Shown piece after piece: positions 17,733-27,486 of a stretch of DNA of 64,000 nucleotides (the first letter of the stretch is position 1; each line of letters starts with the position of its first letter). The notes under the pieces were generated by a model. The model was not told the origin of the DNA. It saw only the letters and a program-made list of their open reading frames with translations, and did not search any database. The DNA lies in contig NZ_KE386940.1 of NCBI RefSeq assembly GCF_000429685.1, forward strand, positions 260,113 to 324,112, given 5' to 3'. The position numbers and the translations under genes are program-made. Source of the DNA: Salibacterium aidingense DSM 18341. Lineage in GTDB: Bacteria; Bacillota; Bacilli; Bacillales; Marinococcaceae.

Positions 17733-18437
17733 GTGCTCACATACGAAACACTGGGTCAAGAGGAGATAGAGGAAGCAAATCAAATATTAGAAGGAAAAAG
17801 TGCCCGTGATGTGATACGCTGGAGTTATGACAATTATGGAGATGATCTTGTTTATGCCTGCAGTTTTGGTGCAGAAGGCATTGTTCTTATTGATCTGATA
17901 AGTAAAGTGAAGCCGGATGCTACTATCGTGTTTCTTGATACGGATTTTCATTTCAGGGAAACCTACGAGCTGATAGATCGTGTGAAGGAGAAGTACCCAT
18001 CGCTGAATATCAAGATGCTCCGGCCAAAATGGACACCAGAGGAGCAGGCAGAGCAGGAAGGCGGGAGGCTCTGGGAAACCAATCCGGACCGCTGCTGCCA
18101 AATCCGGAAGCTGGAACCGCTGGAACAGGAGTTGAATAAATACCATGCATGGATGTCGGGGTTAAGAAGAGAACAGTCCCCCTCCAGGAAAAATACACAG
18201 TTTGTGAACAAGGATAACCGCTTCTCTTCTGTGAAGATCTGCCCGCTTATTCATTGGACCTGGGATGATGTGTGGATGTATATCGAAGCATTTAATCTGC
18301 CCTACAATGAATTGCATGATCAGAACTATCCAAGCATCGGCTGTATTCAGTGCACAGCTGCTGTTCTGGAGGGGGATGATTTAAGGAGCGGACGCTGGAG
18401 CGGCCAAGGCAAAACAGAATGCGGACTCCATAAATAA
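17733..18437 (+). CDS. cysH: Phosphoadenylyl/adenylyl-sulfate reductase
   Basis: This 234-residue thiol-dependent reductase converts APS or PAPS to sulfite. The PAPS-reductase fold is seen in 'ACSFGAEGIVLIDL', 'FLDTDFHF' and 'MSGLRREQSPSR'. The catalytic Cys is in the C-terminal 'ECGLH'. A CC pair ('DRCCQIRK') plus a CxxC ('GCIQC') give the [4Fe-4S] cluster of the APS-using type, as in B. subtilis CysH. The start is GTG 17733 with GGGGGAGA upstream. It is the first gene of the operon. Confidence 0.93.
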   Translation: MLTYETLGQEEIEEANQILEGKSARDVIRWSYDNYGDDLVYACSFGAEGIVLIDLISKVKPDATIVFLDTDFHFRETYELIDRVKEKYPSLNIKMLRPKWTPEEQAEQEGGRLWETNPDRCCQIRKLEPLEQELNKYHAWMSGLRREQSPSRKNTQFVNKDNRFSSVKICPLIHWTWDDVWMYIEAFNLPYNELHDQNYPSIGCIQCTAAVLEGDDLRSGRWSGQGKTECGLHK

Positions 18438-18464
18438 AGATTTATAGAAAGGAATGTTGTAAAC

Positions 18465-19607
18465 ATGACGGCTAGTATCCCTAATGGAGGTACATTAATT
18501 AACAGAAAAGATTTCACAAAAGACACGACAGGTATCGAAGCAGAGATCGAACTGGATGATATTGCCGTTTCGGATCTTGAATTAATCGCCAATGGTGCTT
18601 TCAGTCCGCTGACCGGTTTTTTGAATAAACGGGAATACGATTCTGTGGTGGAAACGATGCGTTTAACGGACGGCACCGTGTGGAGTATTCCGATTACACT
18701 GCCGGTCAATGAAAAGAAAGCGGAAGAACTTCAGTCCGTCCAAGAAGCCCGGCTCGTTTATCAGGGGACGGCCTACGGTGTGATTGAAGTGGAGGAGATC
18801 TTTACGCCAAATAAAGAAAATGAAGCGGAAAAAGTATACCGCACTACAGATTCCGAGCATGCCGGAGTGCATAACCTCTACACCCGTCCGGATCACTACG
18901 TGGCAGGGGGCATTACCCTTGTAAAAGAAATCCCCCACGAACAATTTAATGCTTACTACATTGAACCGTCCGAAACCCGGAAGGTTTTTGCTGATAAAGG
19001 ATGGGAGACTGTCGTCGGTTTTCAGACGAGAAATCCGGTGCACCGCGCCCACGAATACATTCAGAAGACGGCACTTGAAACCGTTGATGGATTATTCTTA
19101 AACCCGCTGGTTGGCGCAACGAAACCGGGCGATATTCCGGCTGATGTCCGAATGGAAAGTTATGAAGTGCTATTAAAAGATTATTACCCCGCGCAGCGTA
19201 CGTATTTAGCTGTATTTCCGGCAGCAATGAGATACGCCGGTCCAAGAGAAGCAGTATTTCATGCGATGGTCCGCAAAAATTATGGCTGCACCCATTTTAT
19301 TGTCGGCAGAGACCATGCTGGTGTGGGTGATTATTACGGGACGTACGATGCGCAGTATATTTTCCGTGAATTTACAGCAGAAGAGCTCGGCATCAAACCG
19401 CTGTTCTTTGAACACAGCTTTTACTGCACGAAGTGTGAAAATATGGCGTCCGCAAAAACATGTCCGCACGGAAAAGAAGATCATGTCATTCTATCCGGGA
19501 CAAAGGTGAGGGAAATGCTGAAAAACGGAGAAAAGCCTCCGCGTGAATTCAGCCGCCCCGAAGTTGTGGATGTGTTGATAAAAGGTATGCAGGAAACGGT
19601 ATCCTGA
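18465..19607 (+). CDS. sat: Sulfate adenylyltransferase
   Basis: This 380-residue homomeric ATP sulfurylase makes APS from sulfate and ATP. Signature motifs are '[14 protein letters not shown]' (the QxRN and HxxH active-site residues) and '[11 protein letters not shown]'; a zinc-binding set, '[16 protein letters not shown]', is present near the C-terminus. It has a good ribosome site and lies 27 bases after cysH. In B. subtilis a sulfate permease gene (cysP) lies between these two; here it is missing, so sulfate uptake must be encoded elsewhere. Confidence 0.95.
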   Translation: MTASIPNGGTLINRKDFTKDTTGIEAEIELDDIAVSDLELIANGAFSPLTGFLNKREYDSVVETMRLTDGTVWSIPITLPVNEKKAEELQSVQEARLVYQGTAYGVIEVEEIFTPNKENEAEKVYRTTDSEHAGVHNLYTRPDHYVAGGITLVKEIPHEQFNAYYIEPSETRKVFADKGWETVVGFQTRNPVHRAHEYIQKTALETVDGLFLNPLVGATKPGDIPADVRMESYEVLLKDYYPAQRTYLAVFPAAMRYAGPREAVFHAMVRKNYGCTHFIVGRDHAGVGDYYGTYDAQYIFREFTAEELGIKPLFFEHSFYCTKCENMASAKTCPHGKEDHVILSGTKVREMLKNGEKPPREFSRPEVVDVLIKGMQETVS

Positions 19608-19630
19608 TCGAACAAGGAGGAGCAGAAAAA

Positions 19631-20236
19631 ATGGCATCTACGGAAACAAAAAATATAGTATGGCATGACGCTTCCGTCCACCGGGAGGAAAGAAATAACA
19701 AAAATGGACATGAGAGTTTTGTACTTTGGTTCACCGGACTGTCCGGTTCCGGGAAATCTACTCTTGCTAATGCAGTATCAAGAAAATTATTTGAAGACAA
19801 TAAACAGACATATGTACTGGATGGGGACAATGTACGACACGGCCTGAACAAGGATCTTGGGTTTTCCCCGGAAGCAAGAAAGGAAAATATCCGCCGCATC
19901 GGCGAAGTGGCGAAGCTGTTCGTGGACAGCGGACAGATTGTCAGTACAGCGTTCATTTCCCCATATAAAGAAGACAGACAGCAGGTAAGGGATCTGCTGG
20001 GAGAAAATGAATTTATCGAAATTCATGTAGATTGCAGCCTGGAGACTTGTGAAGAACGGGATCCAAAAGGGTTATACCAAAAAGCGAGAACTGGCGAGAT
20101 TCCCTCATTTACAGGGATTAGTTCTCCGTATGAAGAACCGGAAAAACCAGAAGTATTAATTAACACAGAAGATTATTCGATCGAAGAAGCGGTGGATATT
20201 ATCGTTGAAAAGCTGAAGGAAAAGGGCCTGGTTTAA
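19631..20236 (+). CDS. cysC: Adenylyl-sulfate kinase
   Basis: This 201-residue kinase phosphorylates APS to PAPS. It has the P-loop 'GLSGSGKST', '[17 protein letters not shown]' binding APS, and '[13 protein letters not shown]'. The length is typical. It is third in the operon, 23 bases after sat, with an AGGAGG site. Because CysH here has the cluster of APS reductases, CysC may supply PAPS for other uses or for a dual-specificity CysH. Confidence 0.95.
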   Translation: MASTETKNIVWHDASVHREERNNKNGHESFVLWFTGLSGSGKSTLANAVSRKLFEDNKQTYVLDGDNVRHGLNKDLGFSPEARKENIRRIGEVAKLFVDSGQIVSTAFISPYKEDRQQVRDLLGENEFIEIHVDCSLETCEERDPKGLYQKARTGEIPSFTGISSPYEEPEKPEVLINTEDYSIEEAVDIIVEKLKEKGLV

Positions 20237-20278
20237 TTAAAAACACAGCAGGAACGACAGCGTCGGGAGGAGAAATAG

Positions 20279-21721
20279 ATGGAACCAGGGAAAGTATATC
20301 TTATAGGTGCAGGTCCCGGCGACCCTGGACTTCTCACCGTAAAAGGAAAAAAACACCTGCAGGAAGCGGATGTCATATTGTACGACCGCCTGGTCCATCC
20401 TTTGTTACTCGAATACGTCAAGGAGGACGCAGAGCGTATTTATTGCGGAAAGCTTCCTGACCGGCACTATCTTAGGCAGGAAGCCATTCAGCAGCTGATG
20501 ATTGAGAAGGCAGAAGCAGGACTTCGGGTTGTCAGATTAAAAGGAGGAGACCCGGGAATGTTCGGCAGAGCCGGGGAAGAGGCGGAAGCCCTTAAAGCTG
20601 CCGGCATTCCTTATGAACTGGTGCCGGGCATTACTGCCGGCATGGCAGCTCCTCTATATGCAGGAATACCGGTTACCCACCGTGATTATTCCGGGAGTTT
20701 TGCTGCTGTGACCGGGCATACAAAAACAGCCGATGGCAGTCCGGCGGTGGATTGGAAAGCATTGGCTGAAGGTATCGATACCATTGCTTTTTATATGGGA
20801 GTAAAAAATCTCGGCACGATAGCAGAACAACTGATCCGGCATGGCAGGCCTGCGGATACACCTGCTGCCATTATAGAGTGGGGCACTACCGGAAAACAGC
20901 GGGTGGTGGAGGCTCCTCTTGACGCGATTAAGGCCAGGGCCGATCTGGAAAATATCCAAAATCCTGCGATTACGCTTGTAGGCGAGACCGCTCTGCTGCA
21001 CCAAAAGCTGAACTGGGTCGACCAAAAACCTTTATTTGGACAATTTATTTGGGTCGTTAAAACTTCACCGGGCGGAGGAGAGACTGCTGAACATCTAAGG
21101 GCCGGAGGTGCAGAAGTAATAGAAGCGCCGGCGTACAGCATCGATACAGGGGAATCGAAACCTTTGCCTGATGTAAAGCAATATCCCGGGATTTATTTTA
21201 CCTGTGCGGAAAGTATCCCGGTATTTTTTGAAAAATTGAGGCAGGCAGACATAGATGTCCGTCACCTCCCGGAAAAAATAATGGGCAGAACTGACCGAGC
21301 TGTAAAAGCATTAAAAAAGCATGGTATTTTGGCTGAAAAAGGGGTTCCGGAAGCAGTGGAAGACTTTCTGCTTGTCTGCCCGGATCATGAAAGCCCGCCT
21401 TCCCTGGTATATGCTGATTCTTGGACCAGTCATAAACTTCGCAGCAGTGATAATACGAGGAAAACGTTATCCAGGCTTATTCAGGAGCACCTGATCAATA
21501 CCATTGTGTTCCCTTCCTCCAAAGCCGTTGACATCTTCTGGAAGGAATTGGACATCCTTGGGATTTCTCCTGTAGAATGGGGAGCTGATAAATCAATTGT
21601 GTGTTATGGTCCTCACACGGAAAAAGCGGCAGAAGCAGCTGGACTTACTGTAGAAAAAACCTTAAGTAAACCGGATGCAGAAACATTGGTTGAAAGTTTT
21701 TCTGGAACGACGCAGGTATAA
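20279..21721 (+). CDS. Uroporphyrinogen-III methyltransferase fused to a HemD-like domain
   Basis: This 480-residue protein carries, at residues about 1-245, a full SUMT domain: 'LIGAGPGDPGLLTVKG', 'YDRLVHP', 'RLKGGDPGMFGR', 'VPGITAGMAAPLYAGIPVTHR'. It makes precorrin-2 for siroheme. Residues about 250-480 resemble uroporphyrinogen-III synthase, with 'FPSSKAVDIFWKEL' and 'CYGPHTEKAAEAAGL' as the HemD-like end. The B. subtilis counterpart YlnD has no such extension. Whether the second domain is active is unknown; it is a weak match. The gene is fourth in the operon. Confidence 0.85.
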   Translation: MEPGKVYLIGAGPGDPGLLTVKGKKHLQEADVILYDRLVHPLLLEYVKEDAERIYCGKLPDRHYLRQEAIQQLMIEKAEAGLRVVRLKGGDPGMFGRAGEEAEALKAAGIPYELVPGITAGMAAPLYAGIPVTHRDYSGSFAAVTGHTKTADGSPAVDWKALAEGIDTIAFYMGVKNLGTIAEQLIRHGRPADTPAAIIEWGTTGKQRVVEAPLDAIKARADLENIQNPAITLVGETALLHQKLNWVDQKPLFGQFIWVVKTSPGGGETAEHLRAGGAEVIEAPAYSIDTGESKPLPDVKQYPGIYFTCAESIPVFFEKLRQADIDVRHLPEKIMGRTDRAVKALKKHGILAEKGVPEAVEDFLLVCPDHESPPSLVYADSWTSHKLRSSDNTRKTLSRLIQEHLINTIVFPSSKAVDIFWKELDILGISPVEWGADKSIVCYGPHTEKAAEAAGLTVEKTLSKPDAETLVESFSGTTQV

Positions 21722-21754
21722 TGAGAACACCCTTTTTTCGAAAGGATGGAGAAG

Positions 21755-22528
21755 ATGAAACAGGGAGTACTCTATGTTGGGCATGGGACAAGAGTCCCGG
21801 AAGGAAGCCGGCAGTTAAAAGCGTTTGTGGAAGAAGCAAAAAAAGAGATTCCCTGTCCCATTCAGGAAACGTGCTTTCTGGAGCTGTCTGAACCTAATAT
21901 CCTGGAAGGGGCAAAAAGATGTGTCGAACAGGGAGCCGATACGATTGCTGTAGTGCCGGTTCTGCTACTCTCCGCTGGTCACATTAAAGAAGATATACCA
22001 GAAGAGCTCAGCAAGGTACAGACGTTGTATCCTCATCTTACCATTCAATATGGCGCTCCATTCGGACATCATCCCCAAATGATCAGGGTATTGATCGAAC
22101 GGTTGGAAGCCAGGGGCTGGCGTAAGGGAGAAGATGCAGAAATCCTGCTTGTTGGCAGAGGGAGCAGTGATGAAGCTGCCATCAGGGATTTTCATACGAT
22201 TGCTCAGGACCTTCACCGGGAAACGGGCGTGGAACGGGTAAAAACAGCATTTCTTGCTGCAGCAGAACCTTCCTTTGATGAAGGCCTGCGTGATATCGCC
22301 CGAAGCAGGGCCGGGCATGTTTACATCGTTCCGTATCTGCTCTTCACCGGGCTGTTGATGCAGGAAATGCAGGAAAAGATAGAAAAAGTCAGTCAATCCA
22401 GCTTCGCAGCTCTCCATTTATGCGATTATCTCGGTTATGATAAACAATTGATGAAGGTACTTCAACAAAAAACGGAAGAGACGCTGGAAGAGCTTCCCTT
22501 TTTTGAGAGGAGCGGGAAAAATGTTTAA
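21755..22528 (+). CDS. sirB: Sirohydrochlorin ferrochelatase SirB
   Basis: This 257-residue CbiX-type chelatase inserts iron into sirohydrochlorin. It has two related halves; the first begins 'VLYVGHGTRVPEGS' with the metal-binding His, and the second includes 'LLVGRGSSDEAA'. It corresponds to YlnE of the B. subtilis operon. ATG 21755 is preferred over 21746 because its N-terminus matches relatives and GGAG precedes it. It is 33 bases after the SUMT fusion and overlaps sirC by eight bases. Confidence 0.9.
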   Translation: MKQGVLYVGHGTRVPEGSRQLKAFVEEAKKEIPCPIQETCFLELSEPNILEGAKRCVEQGADTIAVVPVLLLSAGHIKEDIPEELSKVQTLYPHLTIQYGAPFGHHPQMIRVLIERLEARGWRKGEDAEILLVGRGSSDEAAIRDFHTIAQDLHRETGVERVKTAFLAAAEPSFDEGLRDIARSRAGHVYIVPYLLFTGLLMQEMQEKIEKVSQSSFAALHLCDYLGYDKQLMKVLQQKTEETLEELPFFERSGKNV

Positions 22529-22982
22529 TTTCCCGCTTTTTTTGGATCTTAAAGATAAGCCGGTGGTGGTGATTGGAGGCGGAAAGGTTGCCTGCCGAAA
22601 AATTAAGAAATTAGTATTGGCTTATGCTGATATCGTAGTGGTGGCCCCGAAGATACATGAAGATTTAAAATATTTGTATGACAACGGAGAGATTCACTGG
22701 ATTAAAGATGTCTGCCGGTCTGATTATTTATCAACAGCGTTTTTGATTGTTTCCGCTTCGGGAGATCAATCAGCCCAGCATATTATCCGCGATTCCGTTC
22801 ATCCTCATCAGCTTGTAAATGGGGCAGATGATCCTGATCTTGGAAACGTCGCTTTCCCTGCTGCTTTTGAGGAAGATCAGTACCATATAGCTGTGTCCAC
22901 GAAAGGACATTCCCCGGGAGCGGCTAAAAGGATGAAACAACAGCTGCAGGATTGGATAAAAAGAAACAAAACACAAAAATAA
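22521..22982 (+). CDS. sirC: Precorrin-2 dehydrogenase SirC
   Basis: This 153-residue NAD-dependent enzyme oxidises precorrin-2 to sirohydrochlorin. The N-terminal Rossmann motif 'VVVIGGGKVACRKI' and the later 'GNVAFPAAFEEDQYHIAVSTKGHSPGAAK' (quoted in part: FPAAFEEDQYHIAVSTKG) are typical of the CysG N-terminal and YlnF family. It starts within the end of sirB, implying coupled translation. It completes the siroheme branch of the operon. Confidence 0.9.
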   Translation: MFNFPLFLDLKDKPVVVIGGGKVACRKIKKLVLAYADIVVVAPKIHEDLKYLYDNGEIHWIKDVCRSDYLSTAFLIVSASGDQSAQHIIRDSVHPHQLVNGADDPDLGNVAFPAAFEEDQYHIAVSTKGHSPGAAKRMKQQLQDWIKRNKTQK

Positions 22983-23057
22983 GGATTGCATCCGAGAAAT
23001 ATGACCCTTATACTTTATTTTGGCAGAGAGCTAAAATAATAAAGGGGTCTTTTTATT

Positions 23058-24365
23058 ATGATTACCGTCCTTATTTCAGTTTTTGTTATGATTTTATTAA
23101 GTCTTTTTAGAGTAAACGTGGTATTAGCGATTCTTTTTGCAGGAATAACAGCAGGCCTGATGGCAGGACTGAATTTCAGTGATTCTTTAGAGATGGTCAT
23201 TGAAGGGATGGGGGGACAGGCGGAAACCGCCCTCAGTTATATTCTGCTGGGTGTATTTGCTGTAATGATTGGTTATTCAGGCATTACCGGTGTACTTGTT
23301 TCTTTTCTGCTGCGTGTTCTGCGGGGGAAAAGGGGTTTTTTAGTGATGACTATTGCCGCAGCGGCCTGTCTCTCACAGAATCTTATTCCAGTTCACATCG
23401 CTTTTATCCCAATTTTAATACCGCCGATGTTAAAGCTGTTTGACGAAATGAAGATCGACCGAAGGGCTGTCGCCTCCGCATTGACGTTTGGTTTAAAGGC
23501 TCCGTATGTAATGATTCCCGCTGGGTTTGGATTTTTGTTTCATAAAGCCATTTCTGAAGAGATGACGGCCAGCGGAATGGATATGCCTATACAGGAGATC
23601 TGGAAGGCCATGTTTATTCCCGGGACAGGGATGATAGCAGGATTGCTGATTGCAGTTTTTATTACGTACCGGAAAGCAAGAGAACCGATCAATAAGCCGG
23701 ATAAGACTGTAGATCCAGCTGGTTCGGAAGAGACCGACACTGCTCGGTTTGGAATGAAACAATTTTTGACTGTCGCAGCAATAACAGCTGCCTTAGTCGT
23801 ACAGATTGCGATGGATTCTCTTATTTATGGGGCACTCATCGGTATTATACTAATGTTTGCTTTTCAAGTGGTTCCTTTTCGACATGGGGATGATATGGTC
23901 AATGATGGCGTCAAACTCATGGGAATGATAGCCTTTGTTATGCTGATGTCTTCCGGTTTTGCTAATGTTCTTAAAGAAACCGGGGCGGTGGAGGAGTTAG
24001 TGAACAGCGCAACAGGAATATCCAGCGAAGCTAATGTCATTACGTCAGCGGTGATGCTTCTCGTGGGTCTGATTGTTACGATGGGAATTGGAACCTCCTT
24101 TGGAACAGTGCCTATATTAGCCGCCCTGTTTGTGCCGTTTTGTTTAACTGTTGGTTATTCTCCGCTTGCTACCACTGCTTTAATAGGAACAGCAGGGGCG
24201 ATGGGGGACGCGGGGTCCCCGGCTTCTGACAGTACACTTGGCCCGACGTCGGGATTAAATGCAGATGGAAGGCATCATCATATTTGGGATACATGTGTTC
24301 CTACATTCCTTCATTACAATATTCCCCTGTTTCTTTTCGGTTTAATAGCCGCAGCTGTGTTATAA
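23058..24365 (+). CDS. Na+/H+ antiporter family protein (YuiF-like)
   Basis: This 435-residue protein has about eleven hydrophobic segments and lacks a signal peptide. It matches the family annotated as Na+/H+ antiporter or amino acid permease (B. subtilis YuiF-like), with 'GTSFGTVPILAALFVPF' and the conserved 'GDAGSPASDSTLGPTSGLNADG' (quoted in part: AGSPASDSTLGPTSGLNADG). It begins 75 bases after sirC with an AAAGGGG site, and I see no terminator between them, so read-through from the sulfate operon is possible. Substrate is not proven for this family. Confidence 0.8.
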   Translation: MITVLISVFVMILLSLFRVNVVLAILFAGITAGLMAGLNFSDSLEMVIEGMGGQAETALSYILLGVFAVMIGYSGITGVLVSFLLRVLRGKRGFLVMTIAAAACLSQNLIPVHIAFIPILIPPMLKLFDEMKIDRRAVASALTFGLKAPYVMIPAGFGFLFHKAISEEMTASGMDMPIQEIWKAMFIPGTGMIAGLLIAVFITYRKAREPINKPDKTVDPAGSEETDTARFGMKQFLTVAAITAALVVQIAMDSLIYGALIGIILMFAFQVVPFRHGDDMVNDGVKLMGMIAFVMLMSSGFANVLKETGAVEELVNSATGISSEANVITSAVMLLVGLIVTMGIGTSFGTVPILAALFVPFCLTVGYSPLATTALIGTAGAMGDAGSPASDSTLGPTSGLNADGRHHHIWDTCVPTFLHYNIPLFLFGLIAAAVL

Positions 24366-24521
24366 AAAACGGGAAGCTGTAGAGGAGGATAATTCTTGAG
24401 GGCGGGCGGCATGGCCGTCCGCTTCCGCTATATACTAAGGAAATAGTGGAAAACGCCCCTGTTATGTAGGTATAAAAAAGGGTATAGTAACACCTAATCA
24501 TTGATAAGGAAGGAAGGTACT

Positions 24522-25817
24522 ATGACGGCCGCAAAAGTCTATGATGTCATCGGCGCAGGCATCGGCCCGTTTAATCTAGGACTGGCCGCGCTGCTTGACC
24601 CGGTTGCTGATGTAAAAAGTTTATTCTTCGAACAGCGCCCTTCATTTGAATGGCATCCCGGTATGCTGCTTGAAGGAACCGTATTAAATTCCACTTTTTT
24701 GGCCGACCTGGTTACATTTGCGGATCCTACAAGCAATTATACACTGCTTCATTATTTACATAAGAAAAACAGACTGTACCAGTTTTATTTTTATGAAGAC
24801 TTACACATCCCGCGCAGGGAATATAACGAATATGCCAAATGGGTGGCTGCTCAGCTGTCTTCTTGCCATTTTGGTTACCGCGTGGAAAACGTAACAGAAA
24901 GAGATGAATGCTATGCGGTGTTTATCCGTAACATCGAAACGGGAGAAGCCTCTACCTATTTCGCCCGGCACGTGGTAGTGGGCACGGGAAGTATTCCAAT
25001 GTTCCCGCCCCCGATTGAAAAGAAAATAGACGAAAATATTTATCACAGCAGTTCCTATGTGATGAGAAAAGGAGAACTGAAAGATACGGATAATATTACC
25101 GTTGTGGGATCCGGGCAGAGCGCTGCTGAAATATTCTATGATCTTCTTCAGGATCAAAAACATTACAAATATAGATTATCCTGGCTTACCCGTTCTCCGG
25201 AATTCTTTCAGTCAGAAGCCGCAAAGCTTGGCAGGGAAGTATTTTCTCCGGATTATGTTTCTTATTTCCGAACGCTGGATTTTGAGACAAGACTTCAGGC
25301 TCTTCCTGATCTTGATAAAAGCAGAAAAGGAATCGAACAAAGTACATTAATGAAAATCTATGAACTTCTCTATCACCGCTCGATCGAAAGAGTCGATCCT
25401 AATGTTATATTACAGCCGATGACAGAAGTGACGGATATAGAGCAAAGTCCAACAGGTTATAAGCTTTTCTGCCGTCAATGGCAGAAAAACGAAGAATTCA
25501 TGCACCATTCTGATAAAGTGATATTTGCGACCGGCTATAAGCCAAATGTGCCGGATTGGCTGAATGCGTTTGGAGACAAAATAGAGTGGGAAGATCACAA
25601 GAGATTCAAAGTGGATGATGCGTACCGTCTCGTTTTCAAGGATAACCGCAGTCATCATTTGTATATGTTGACTAATTTGGATCATTCCCACGGAACAGCT
25701 GCCACGAACCTGGCTCTTTCGGTGATGAGAAATCAGACGATCATTAACGACATATGCGGCCGGGAGGTCTACCCCCTGGCAGCGGATACTATTTTTCAAC
25801 GTTTTTATCGTAAATAA
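24522..25817 (+). CDS. Lysine/ornithine N-monooxygenase family flavoprotein
   Basis: This 431-residue IucD/SidA-type enzyme N-hydroxylates the side-chain amine of lysine or ornithine, usually for hydroxamate siderophores. It has an FAD motif ('GAGIGPFNLGLAALL'), an NADPH motif ('VVGSGQSAAEIF'), the 'ATGYKPN' motif, and a substrate/FAD end 'HSHGTAATNLALS'. The start is ATG 24522 with AAGGAAGG upstream. No siderophore synthetase, acyltransferase or exporter is adjacent, so its role is open. It may be co-transcribed with the small membrane protein that follows. Confidence 0.85.
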   Translation: MTAAKVYDVIGAGIGPFNLGLAALLDPVADVKSLFFEQRPSFEWHPGMLLEGTVLNSTFLADLVTFADPTSNYTLLHYLHKKNRLYQFYFYEDLHIPRREYNEYAKWVAAQLSSCHFGYRVENVTERDECYAVFIRNIETGEASTYFARHVVVGTGSIPMFPPPIEKKIDENIYHSSSYVMRKGELKDTDNITVVGSGQSAAEIFYDLLQDQKHYKYRLSWLTRSPEFFQSEAAKLGREVFSPDYVSYFRTLDFETRLQALPDLDKSRKGIEQSTLMKIYELLYHRSIERVDPNVILQPMTEVTDIEQSPTGYKLFCRQWQKNEEFMHHSDKVIFATGYKPNVPDWLNAFGDKIEWEDHKRFKVDDAYRLVFKDNRSHHLYMLTNLDHSHGTAATNLALSVMRNQTIINDICGREVYPLAADTIFQRFYRK

Positions 25818-25843
25818 CTATCCTTTGGAAAAGGGGAACCGTT

Positions 25844-26233
25844 ATGTCTGTTCTGTCTTTTCTTTTTATCATTTTCATCCCGGCGGCTGTTTCCTTTATC
25901 ACGATGACCGTGGTGCTCTGTATGCAGTGGATGCTTGAAAAAGAGGTGAATGACAAGCAGCCTTCCTCTATATTTCACTTATTTAATGTTCTATTTATTA
26001 TGATGATGTTTGGAACAAGTTCGATCGTGTTTCATGGCTTTCTTCTGGAAGGGGTGAACGAAAAAGGGTGGGGGACGGTTTCACTGTACGCTTATGTTTA
26101 TCCGCTTCCGATTATTCTTTTTGGGTATGTGGCTGCTTCCAGGTTCTTTCGTTCTTATGTGCAGCCGTACCGAGTATTGAAAAAGAGTAACGTCGTTTAT
26201 ATAAACCGAAAATCAAAATCCCAAAGAAGGTGA
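25844..26233 (+). CDS. Small membrane protein of unknown function
   Basis: This 129-residue protein has three clear hydrophobic segments (about 3-28, 45-65 and 78-98) and a basic C-terminal tail. I do not recognise a family. It lies 26 bases after the N-monooxygenase and four bases before rnhA, so the three probably form one transcript. Confidence 0.6.
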   Translation: MSVLSFLFIIFIPAAVSFITMTVVLCMQWMLEKEVNDKQPSSIFHLFNVLFIMMMFGTSSIVFHGFLLEGVNEKGWGTVSLYAYVYPLPIILFGYVAASRFFRSYVQPYRVLKKSNVVYINRKSKSQRR

Positions 26234-26237
26234 AAAT

Positions 26238-26843
26238 GTGCCGGCAAAGAAGAAATATTATGTCGTCTGGAAGGGAAGACGCCCCGGCATTTATGAGAGC
26301 TGGGCAGAATGTGAGAAACAAGTGAAAGGATACGCAGGTGCTTCCTTTAAATCGTTTAAATCGAAAGAAGAAGCCCGTCAGGCCTTTGAAAGCGGGAAAA
26401 CTTCTGCTTCCGAGTTTTCTTCCAAAAAAAAGACGGCCTACATAGAAGATAGTGTTTCTGTGGATGTGGGTTCTCATGGTAACCCGGGATTTGTCGAATA
26501 TAAGGGCGTCTATACAAAAAATGGAGAGATCCTCTTTTCTCATCCGGGTATTGCCATGGGGACAAATAATTTGGGGGAGTTTCTGGCCATCGTGCATGCT
26601 CTTCAATATTTACAGGCTAGAAACAGTGATATGCCGGTGTACTCTGACTCCGATACAGCAATGCTGTGGGTAAAAAAGAAAAAAGCAAACTCCAGCCTCA
26701 AACGAACACCGGAAACCGAAGAAATATGGCAGCTGGTGGAGAAAGCAGAAGAGTGGCTGAGGCATAACAACTGGTCGAACCCGCTGCTAAAGTGGAATAC
26801 AAAAGCGTGGGGAGAAATCAAAGCTGATTATGGAAGGAAATAA
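26238..26843 (+). CDS. rnhA: Ribonuclease H1 with viroplasmin-type hybrid-binding domain
   Basis: The 201-residue protein starts with the RNA-DNA hybrid-binding domain (residues about 5-50, 'YYVVWKGRRPGIYESWAECE') and continues with an RNase HI domain. The catalytic acidic residues are visible: Asp in 'SVDVGSHGNPG', Glu in 'NNLGEFLAI', Asp in 'YSDSDTAMLW', and Asp near the end ('KADYGRK'). It removes RNA from RNA-DNA hybrids. The start is GTG 26238; an overlapping ATG is out of frame. Confidence 0.88.
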   Translation: MPAKKKYYVVWKGRRPGIYESWAECEKQVKGYAGASFKSFKSKEEARQAFESGKTSASEFSSKKKTAYIEDSVSVDVGSHGNPGFVEYKGVYTKNGEILFSHPGIAMGTNNLGEFLAIVHALQYLQARNSDMPVYSDSDTAMLWVKKKKANSSLKRTPETEEIWQLVEKAEEWLRHNNWSNPLLKWNTKAWGEIKADYGRK

Positions 26844-26923
26844 CATCTTTCATGTTTAGGAGAACTCCGGACTGGGTATAACACTCATGTGTACAGGATA
26901 AGAAGCAATAAGGAGGTTCTGGC

Positions 26924-27436
26924 ATGAGTAAGAAGGTTGCAGTAGTAATGACCAACATGTTTGAAGACTCGGAATATACCAGCCCCAAAGAAGCGTTTGA
27001 GAAAGAAGGGCACACCCTTACGGTTATAGAAAAAGAAAAAGGAAAAACAGTGGAAGGGAAAAACAAGGAAGCTTCGGAGACCGTGGATGCCTCTATTGAT
27101 GATGTGAGCCCTGCTGATTTTGATGCCTTGTTCGTTCCGGGAGGCTTTTCCCCGGATATGCTTCGTGCGGATGAACGGTTTGTGACATTTGCCAAACATT
27201 TCATGGATGAGAATAAACCTGTTTTTGCAATATGCCATGGTCCGCAGCTGTTAATCACAGCAAAAGCGTTGGAAGACCGTAATGTGACAGGATTCACTTC
27301 GATTCAGACAGATCTGGAGTACGCTAAAGCAAACGTATACGATCAGGAAGTGGTGGTGTGTCACAATCTTGTAACAAGCAGAACGCCGGATGACCTCCCG
27401 GCTTTCAATCGGGAAGCGTTAAAACAGCTGCAATAA
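26924..27436 (+). CDS. DJ-1/PfpI family protein
   Basis: This 170-residue class I glutamine-amidotransferase-like protein has the nucleophile elbow 'FAICHGPQLL' (Cys-His), an upstream Glu in 'NMFEDSEY', and 'LFVPGGFSPDMLR'. Relatives (YraA, YfkM, PfpI, YhbO) act in stress response, with deglycase or protease activity debated. It has an AAGGAGG site and is monocistronic with a terminator after it. Confidence 0.88.
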   Translation: MSKKVAVVMTNMFEDSEYTSPKEAFEKEGHTLTVIEKEKGKTVEGKNKEASETVDASIDDVSPADFDALFVPGGFSPDMLRADERFVTFAKHFMDENKPVFAICHGPQLLITAKALEDRNVTGFTSIQTDLEYAKANVYDQEVVVCHNLVTSRTPDDLPAFNREALKQLQ

Positions 27437-27452
27437 AGGAGATATATTGGAG

Positions 27453-27486
27453 GGGCTGCCTTTTTTGGACAGCCTTTCTTTTTTTT
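27453..27486 (+). terminator. Terminator after the PfpI gene
   Basis: GGGCTG pairs with CAGCC around a T-rich loop, followed by a long run of T (TTTCTTTTTTTTCC). The next 350 bases (27487-27837) hold no gene that I can support, only the msrA leader at their end. Confidence 0.75.
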
